Made by a program: the position numbers and the translations under genes
Assembly (NCBI GenBank): GCA_002791215.1
Contig: PFWQ01000082.1
Coordinates: 1 to 9,964, forward strand
Reading direction: 5' to 3'
From: a candidate division SR1 bacterium CG_4_9_14_3_um_filter_40_9
Lineage (GTDB): Bacteria > Patescibacteriota > Gracilibacteria > Absconditabacterales > Absconditicoccaceae
Length of the DNA stretch: 9,964 bases
Shown: positions 7,197 through 9,964 of the stretch, one piece after another
Layout: the number at the start of each line of letters is the position of its first letter
How positions within the stretch are numbered: position 1 is the first letter of the stretch
The notes under the pieces: generated by a model
What the model saw: only the letters and a program-made list of their open reading frames with translations
What the model was told of the DNA's origin: nothing
Databases searched by the model: none

Positions 7197-8141
7197 ATGT
7201 GAACATATCTGGGACAAAATTTTCTTATCGATGCTAAGGTTAGGCAATATATCGCCGATCATATTTTGAAATTGTATGAAGATTTGTGATGCGAAGCGTT
7301 GATTGAGATCGGACCTGGAAAATGAGCCATCACTAGACTCATCAAGGATGTTTCTCCTAATTTTTACGTGATTGAGAAAGATACAACGTTGAAATTACAT
7401 CTTAATGAAATTTTAGACCCCCCAAACCCCCCTCCGATGGGGACTTCAAATCCCCCCAACCCCCCTTTGTCAAGGGGGACAATTCTATGGTGAGATGTGC
7501 TGGATGTGGACATACATAGTATCGAGTGTCGCGGGACGAGTGACGCGGAAAAAAAGAAAATAAATACCAAAAAAACATTGGTGGTGGGGAATTTGCCGTA
7601 CTATATCACGTCGCCGATTATGAGAAAATTCTTTTCGGACCCTAGATTGCCACACTTCGTTCGCAATGACAAGGCGTCCGCTCGCAATGACGACAGTGGG
7701 TTTGCTGGAGGGATTTTTATGGTGCAGGATGAGGTTGCACTCAGACTGGATTCTGATGTGAAGAAAAAATCTTATCTGCGATGGTTATTGAATTACGCGT
7801 ATCAGGTAAAATATCTCAAATGAGTGCCGGCAAAATGTTTCAAACCCGCGCCGAAAGTGAAAAGCGCTTTAATAGAACTTAGAACTAAGAACTTAGAACT
7901 TAGGCCTGATTTTCAATCTATGATAAAGTTTTTGGATTTGTATTCGCCGTTTACGAGAAAGACTTTGGGTGCGATTGAAAAAATGATTGATAAGCGCTTC
8001 GCTGATAAAAGTCCTGGAGTATCCTGTGATGATAAAAGCCTTTCTGGCGATAAAAAGATAAAGTCATTCACTATCCCTGAACATTTGAGGAAGAAAAGAT
8101 TGGAAGAATTGAAGCGGGAGGAGTTGGGGGAAATTTTATAA
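7197..8141 (+). CDS. rsmA: 16S rRNA dimethyladenosine transferase RsmA (KsgA), enlarged by insertions, 314 aa
   Basis: RsmA uses SAM to dimethylate A1518 and A1519 in helix 45 of 16S rRNA during 30S maturation. Motifs in order are YLGQNFLID (4-12), LIEIGPGKGAITRLI (SAM motif I, Gly39-Gly43), VIEKD, GDVLDVD, VVGNLPYY (catalytic NLPY, 132-135), FMVQDEVALRL (about 174-184), and VPAKCFKPAPKVKSALIEL. TGA encodes Gly2, Gly43 of the SAM motif and Gly209 before VPAKCF, among others. At 314 residues it is about 45 longer than usual. The excess maps to repeat-like DNA: a Pro-rich loop (74-95), ECRGTSDAEKKK, LPHFVRNDKASARNDDSG, and the NLELR heptads. Catalytic motifs are intact, so it may still be functional. 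ATG 7197 follows an in-frame TAA and a terminator-like hairpin, with no Shine-Dalgarno. Confidence 0.93.
7417..7482. repeat. Two C-rich hairpin repeats inside rsmA
   Basis: Two tandem units each run from a C-rich arm to a G-rich arm: accccccaaacccccctccg then atgggga, and atccccccaacccccctttg then tcaaggggga. The second resembles the widespread 'tccccccttgacaaagggggt' repeat known from many genomes. They are translated in frame as a Pro-rich loop (DPPNPPPMGTSNPPNPPLSR) between the second SAM-binding motif and GDVLDVD of RsmA. Confidence 0.7.
7518..7548. repeat. 31-nt interspersed repeat inside rsmA
   Basis: It aligns without gaps to 5683-5713 in rsmH (22 of 31 positions). It is translated as SIECRGTSDAE between GDVLDVD and the NLPY motif. 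It also contains an internal near-duplication (cgagtgtcgcggga / cgagtgacgcgga). Confidence 0.6.
7646..7692. repeat. Double tcgcaatgac repeat inside rsmA
   Basis: The sequence runs agattgccacacttcgttcg, caatgacaaggcgtccgc, tcgcaatgacgac. The 10-mer tcgcaatgac occurs twice, and again at 4179-4188 as part of another element. The encoded LPHFVRNDKASARNDDSG is the typical translation of this repeat class. It lies between NLPYY...PIMRKFF and the MVQDEVA motif of RsmA. Confidence 0.65.
7873..7904. repeat. 7-nt tandem repeat (tagaact) inside rsmA
   Basis: Units tagaact, tagaact, aagaact, tagaact are followed by tagg. They encode ELRTKNLELRP directly after the conserved KVKSALIEL segment. The frame is kept although seven is not a multiple of three. 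Confidence 0.65.
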
Positions 8142-8202
8142 TTTTCATGTATCGGCGTTCACCGGAGGCGGGCTTAAATCACCATTTTTATGTCCGTACA
8201 AG

Positions 8203-8300
8203 TGTATGCCCTTTAACGTTTCTTGCTGGTCCGATGCGTCGCCGTTCCTTAAAATTTGATATGGTAGGCGATGATATCAGCTAGCAAGTGTTGTATGTTC
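8203..8300 (+). repeat. Structured repeat, copy A (attC-like candidate)
   Basis: The core 8215-8292 starts AACGTTT and ends TGTT. It aligns without gaps to 9869-9946 at 50 of 78 positions. The first helix is 8222-8228 with 8282-8288, and one base is bulged near 8230. The helix continues at 8231-8235 with 8276-8280, containing one mismatch. The second helix is gtcgcc 8238-8243 with ggcgat 8267-8272. The outer ends AAC and GTTGTAT resemble the R boxes of an integron attC site. The strand follows the usual attC orientation (R''-L''-L'-R') and is provisional. Confidence 0.6.
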
Positions 8301-8345
8301 CGTGGTCCTTAATTGTTACTTTCTTACTGGAAGGGCTCTAAATTA

Positions 8346-8401
8346 TAGTTACTACCCAAATAAGCCTGAAATGTAATGAGGGATTGTTGTGATAGTAACT
8401 A
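8346..8401. repeat. 9-bp inverted repeat with a 38-nt loop
   Basis: Arms tagttacta (8346-8354) and tagtaacta (8393-8401) are perfectly complementary. ccc (8355-8357) and ggg (8380-8382) inside could extend the fold after an internal bulge. The function is unknown. Confidence 0.5.
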
Positions 8402-8448
8402 CATATGCTTCAATCAAAAATTAAATTGGATTTTTGAAGGAGCATATG
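8402..8448. repeat. AT-rich imperfect hairpin between rsmA and the toxin gene
   Basis: Outer arms catatgct (8402-8409) and agcatatg (8441-8448) match perfectly, and the inner arms atcaaaaat and attttt-gaagg pair imperfectly. No T-run follows on either strand, so a classical terminator is not supported. It lies between the convergent ends of rsmA (+) and the toxin gene (-). Confidence 0.5.
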
Positions 8449-8509
8449 AATTAAAAAAAATTAAGTTAAGTTTTCTTTGTTGTTTTTTAGAAAAAGTTTA
8501 GGAAAATTA

Positions 8510-8830
8510 TTAAGATAATTCCTCAAAAGATCTTTTTAGTGCTTCTTTGATTTCGTCTTTCATTACTGTTTCGTGTTCTTTCTTGGAATAGATCAGAATT
8601 GGCACCGCAGTTTCTTTTTCAACAAAAACGATAAATCTGAATCATCATCTTTTGCCCGTAGGGATTGATGTATTCATTCGTCTTTCTTTGTACATATTGC
8701 CAAAAAGACAAATCGCAAATTCAGGATTAAATGTGTTTTTGAAATTCTGATAATCAATCTCTACATTTGGATAGAGTTTCTTTAGGGTCTGAATTTGTGA
8801 ATGAAAATATTTGGTTTCTACAAATTTCAT
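8510..8830 (-). CDS. RelE/HigB-like toxin of a toxin-antitoxin pair, 106 aa
   Basis: With TGA as Gly the frame runs from ATG 8830 to TAA 8510. The C-terminal half resembles the RelE/ParE/HigB fold: GGFRFIVFVEKETAVPILIYSKKEHETV, that is, a strand with arginine, a second strand, and the 'YSKKE' signature before a final helix (KDEIKEALKRSFEEL). Such toxins usually cleave mRNA at the ribosome or inhibit gyrase and are neutralised by the upstream antitoxin. Two adjacent TGA codons (8647-8642) encode Gly62-Gly63, so the gene only works under code 25. Its start lies inside the 3' end of the antitoxin gene, the usual translationally coupled arrangement. The target is not predictable from the sequence. 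Confidence 0.7.
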
Positions 8831-9018
8831 ATTTTCTTAGAAAATTTATCGTGTAAATCCACAAACTCTTTGTCTTTTGCTAATTCTTCTTTGAGCTTCA
8901 TATCTTGGATCATCTCAATGCCATCCAAAAGAGAATTATTGAGATAAGTTTCAAGAATGTTGTTTTCTTGAAGATAGAGATCGTATTTTGGTGGTAATTG
9001 TAAGGTTATGGTAGTCAT
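8818..9018 (-). CDS. Antitoxin-like small protein upstream of the toxin, 66 aa
   Basis: This acidic, helical protein starts MTTITLQLPPKYDLYLQ, a short beta strand then helix as in many DNA-binding or RelB-like antitoxins, and ends in a charged helix (LKEELAKDKEFVDLHDKFSK). I do not recognise the exact family; the call rests on size, order and overlap with the RelE-like gene. Under the standard code it would stop at TGA (8829-8827), giving the classical ATGA overlap. In code 25 that TGA is Gly and translation adds Gly-Asn-Leu before TAG 8820-8818, a 13-bp overlap. ATG 9018 is the first in-frame start. Antitoxins of this class normally repress their own promoter; a palindrome at 9048-9057 is a possible operator. 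Confidence 0.65.
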
Positions 9019-9047
9019 TTTTGACTGATTAGTTATATAAACGCCTA

Positions 9048-9057
9048 CACTATAGTG
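9048..9057. promoter_or_regulatory. Palindrome cactatagtg, possible antitoxin operator
   Basis: This perfect 10-bp palindrome lies 30 bp upstream of the antitoxin ATG and just downstream of its predicted promoter. That is a usual place for autoregulation of a toxin-antitoxin operon. The role is inferred from position only. Confidence 0.4.
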
Positions 9058-9084
9058 ATTTTCTTTCGTTTTTCAATACTATAT

Positions 9085-9112
9085 TTTATAAATTACTCTT
9101 GAAATATGTCAA
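9085..9112 (-). promoter_or_regulatory. Promoter of the toxin-antitoxin operon
   Basis: On the minus strand a perfect TTGACA (9112-9107) and TATAAA (9090-9085) are 16 nt apart, giving a leader of about 60 nt. It overlaps the forward promoter of the methyltransferase, so the two units are divergent. Confidence 0.6.
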
Positions 9113-9128
9113 GAAATAGTTGTATATA
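9099..9128 (+). promoter_or_regulatory. Candidate promoter for the methyltransferase-like gene
   Basis: TTGAAA (9099-9104) and TATATA (9123-9128) are 18 nt apart. The start would lie just upstream of the first ATG at 9138, giving a very short or absent leader. Confidence 0.4.
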
Positions 9129-9137
9129 AACAAATAA

Positions 9138-9744
9138 ATGTTTCAGTCTATGAAAAAAGTCTATATGAACCCAGAAAGTTTTGATTTTGTAAAAAACTAT
9201 CCTCAAAAATGATATACAGGTCGAAGTGAAATTCCTGACCGTCTTGCTTTTTATAATGTGTGCTATACCTATCCTTATAGAAAGATGATTGAAAAGTATA
9301 ATGTATCAGATAAAAATAAGTCCTTGATGCAAGAACATGTGCTGGATAAACTCAAAAATGAGATTCTTGTAGATCTTGGAAGTGGAGGATCCGGATTCAA
9401 TGTTGCGGTTGTCGCGTATCTTGCTAATGCTAAAGCATACATGGGTATTGATGTGAATGCAAATTTGAGTACCTGATAAGGCCTGATATAACTTTGCTAT
9501 TAATGGACTTACACTCTATAATTCTCCGTCTACCATCAAAGAACATCTGCAAAGGATTATGGTTTCTGGTAATGTCGTTCTTGCGAATGAACTAGAAAAT
9601 ATCGATGTGTCCAAACTTTTGGTCGGACCACATTTTGATACGAGAATAATCGCTACATTTACTGACATCATCCATGTATATCAAAAACTTGATGAGCAGA
9701 ATACTAATACTCAAAGACATTTTAATGTCCAGTTGAAGCTATAA
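9138..9744 (+). pseudogene. SAM-dependent methyltransferase-like gene, frameshifted
   Basis: The first part (ATG 9138, or ATG 9150 in the same frame) encodes about 113 residues and contains a class I methyltransferase SAM site: ILVDLGSGGSG followed by AYMGIDVNANLS, the glycine loop and the acidic end of strand 2. It then meets TAA at 9477-9479, straight after an in-frame TGA. A second frame, shifted by +1, is open from 9373 and continues as PDKAGYNFAINGLTLYNSP to FNVQLKL, stopping at TAA 9742-9744. Joined, the two parts give about 200 residues, a normal size for this fold. One extra base near 9474 would explain the break. It may be a pseudogene, a sequencing error or programmed frameshifting; no classical slippery site is seen. 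The substrate is unknown. Confidence 0.6.
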
Positions 9745-9862
9745 ATTTCTTATAAAAGTATTTTAAAATTGGAGCATAAACTTTTCTAAAAAAAATTAAA
9801 CTAAATTAAAAATAGCCCTTCCTTCTCTTCTATTATTTTCCATTTTAACTAGTAGGACTATG
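9745..9862. other. AT-rich spacer between the methyltransferase-like gene and structured repeat B
   Basis: No gene is seen. The stretch ggagcata...ctaaaaaaaattaaactaaatt (9771-9806) resembles ggagcata...ttaaaaaaaattaagttaagtt (8439-8472) downstream of repeat A. The match is mostly low complexity. Confidence 0.35.
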
Positions 9863-9955
9863 ACCTATAACGTTTGCGACTAGTCTGATGCCTTGGCGTT
9901 CCGTTGAGGTTTATAGTTTAGTCGAGGTATTCAGATAGTCGCTGTTATGTCTAGG
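9859..9955 (+). repeat. Structured repeat, copy B (attC-like candidate)
   Basis: The core 9869-9946 is exactly as long as copy A (78 nt). The first helix is gcgacta 9876-9882 with tagtcgc 9936-9942, and one G is bulged at 9883. The helix continues at 9884-9888 with 9931-9935. The second helix is cttggc 9892-9897 with gtcgag 9921-9926, including two G-U pairs. The flanking tatgacctataac matches tatgccctttaac before copy A. The outer ends ATAAC and GTTAT pair. It lies downstream of the methyltransferase-like gene, where an attC would be expected for a cassette in this orientation. Confidence 0.6.
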
Positions 9956-9964
9956 TGAGCGGAG

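Larger units (their letters stand above)
8142..8509. other. Noncoding stretch between rsmA and the toxin gene
   Basis: No reading frame with protein-like features is seen in these 368 bp. They hold a short GC-rich stretch after rsmA (8153-8172), the first structured repeat (8203-8300), an inverted repeat at 8346-8401 and an AT-rich hairpin at 8402-8448. The last ~60 bp are A/T-rich. Three stacked folded elements suggest a recombination or RNA-bearing region rather than a simple spacer. Confidence 0.6.

Noticed and set aside
7364..7570. Minus-strand frame with a Gly-rich segment like VPLDKGGLGGFE
   Set aside because: This is the antisense reading of the C-rich repeats inside rsmA; such peptides are commonly predicted from this repeat type and are not a gene.
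8329..9822. Inverted 9-mers ggaagggct (8329-8337) and agcccttcc (9814-9822) as ends of a mobile element
   Set aside because: A 9-nt inverted match is expected by chance at this scale, and there are no target-site duplications or transposase.
8142..9964. CRISPR array or tracrRNA-like region
   Set aside because: There are no regularly spaced identical repeats with unique spacers, and no cas-like gene is present. The two structured repeats are 1.65 kb apart.
1..9964. tRNA or rRNA genes
   Set aside because: No cloverleaf with a T-loop motif and no conserved rRNA sequence was seen on either strand. The structured repeats do not have tRNA arm lengths.

Overview
The window comes from a bacterium that reads UGA as glycine (genetic code 25), which points to the candidate phyla Gracilibacteria (BD1-5) or Absconditabacteria (SR1). 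Under the standard code every larger gene breaks at TGA. Read as Gly, each one closes into a full-length protein, and several TGA codons fall on glycines that are near-invariant: the DxGV glycine of RsmH, the SAM-motif glycine of RsmA, and the glycine of the K-G-V segment after the HD site of a RelA/SpoT-like protein. Tryptophan uses TGG, so UGA is not Trp. The sequence is AT-rich, most starts lack a Shine-Dalgarno sequence, and all final stops are TAA or TAG.

Layout. (1) 1-2751, minus: most of a very large helical protein of unknown function, running off the left edge. (2) 2772-4334, minus: a 520-residue membrane-anchored TPR-like protein, 20 bp upstream of gene 1 and probably in its operon, with a good promoter and a palindrome in its leader. 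(3) 4538-5906, minus: a division-cluster remnant, rsmH followed by a small FtsL/DivIC-like protein, closed by an intrinsic terminator. (4) 6079-7134, plus: a RelA/SpoT-like HD protein, divergent from rsmH, ended by a hairpin terminator whose T-run touches the next start codon. (5) 7197-8141, plus: rsmA, enlarged by several repeat-derived insertions. (6) 8142-9964: an accessory segment with a RelE-like toxin-antitoxin pair (minus) and a frameshifted methyltransferase (plus). It is bracketed by two copies of a 78-nt folded repeat, in the same orientation, about 1.65 kb apart.

Two themes stand out. First, short interspersed repeats (GC-rich palindromes, and 7- or 10-nt tandem units) sit inside coding regions, including the core rRNA methyltransferase genes, and keep the frame open. 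Second, the paired elements at 8215-8292 and 9869-9946 are equal in length, about 64% identical, and differ by compensatory base changes in two helices. Their conserved AAC...GTT ends and a bulged base in the arm resemble integron attC sites. The toxin-antitoxin and methyltransferase cargo would suit a cassette. This is a hypothesis: no integrase is in view and the spacer geometry is not canonical.

rsmH and rsmA both act on 16S rRNA, rsmH and the FtsL-like gene belong to the usual division/cell-wall cluster, and the HD protein may hydrolyse (p)ppGpp. Genes 1 and 2 have no recognisable role beyond likely scaffolding or protein-protein interaction.
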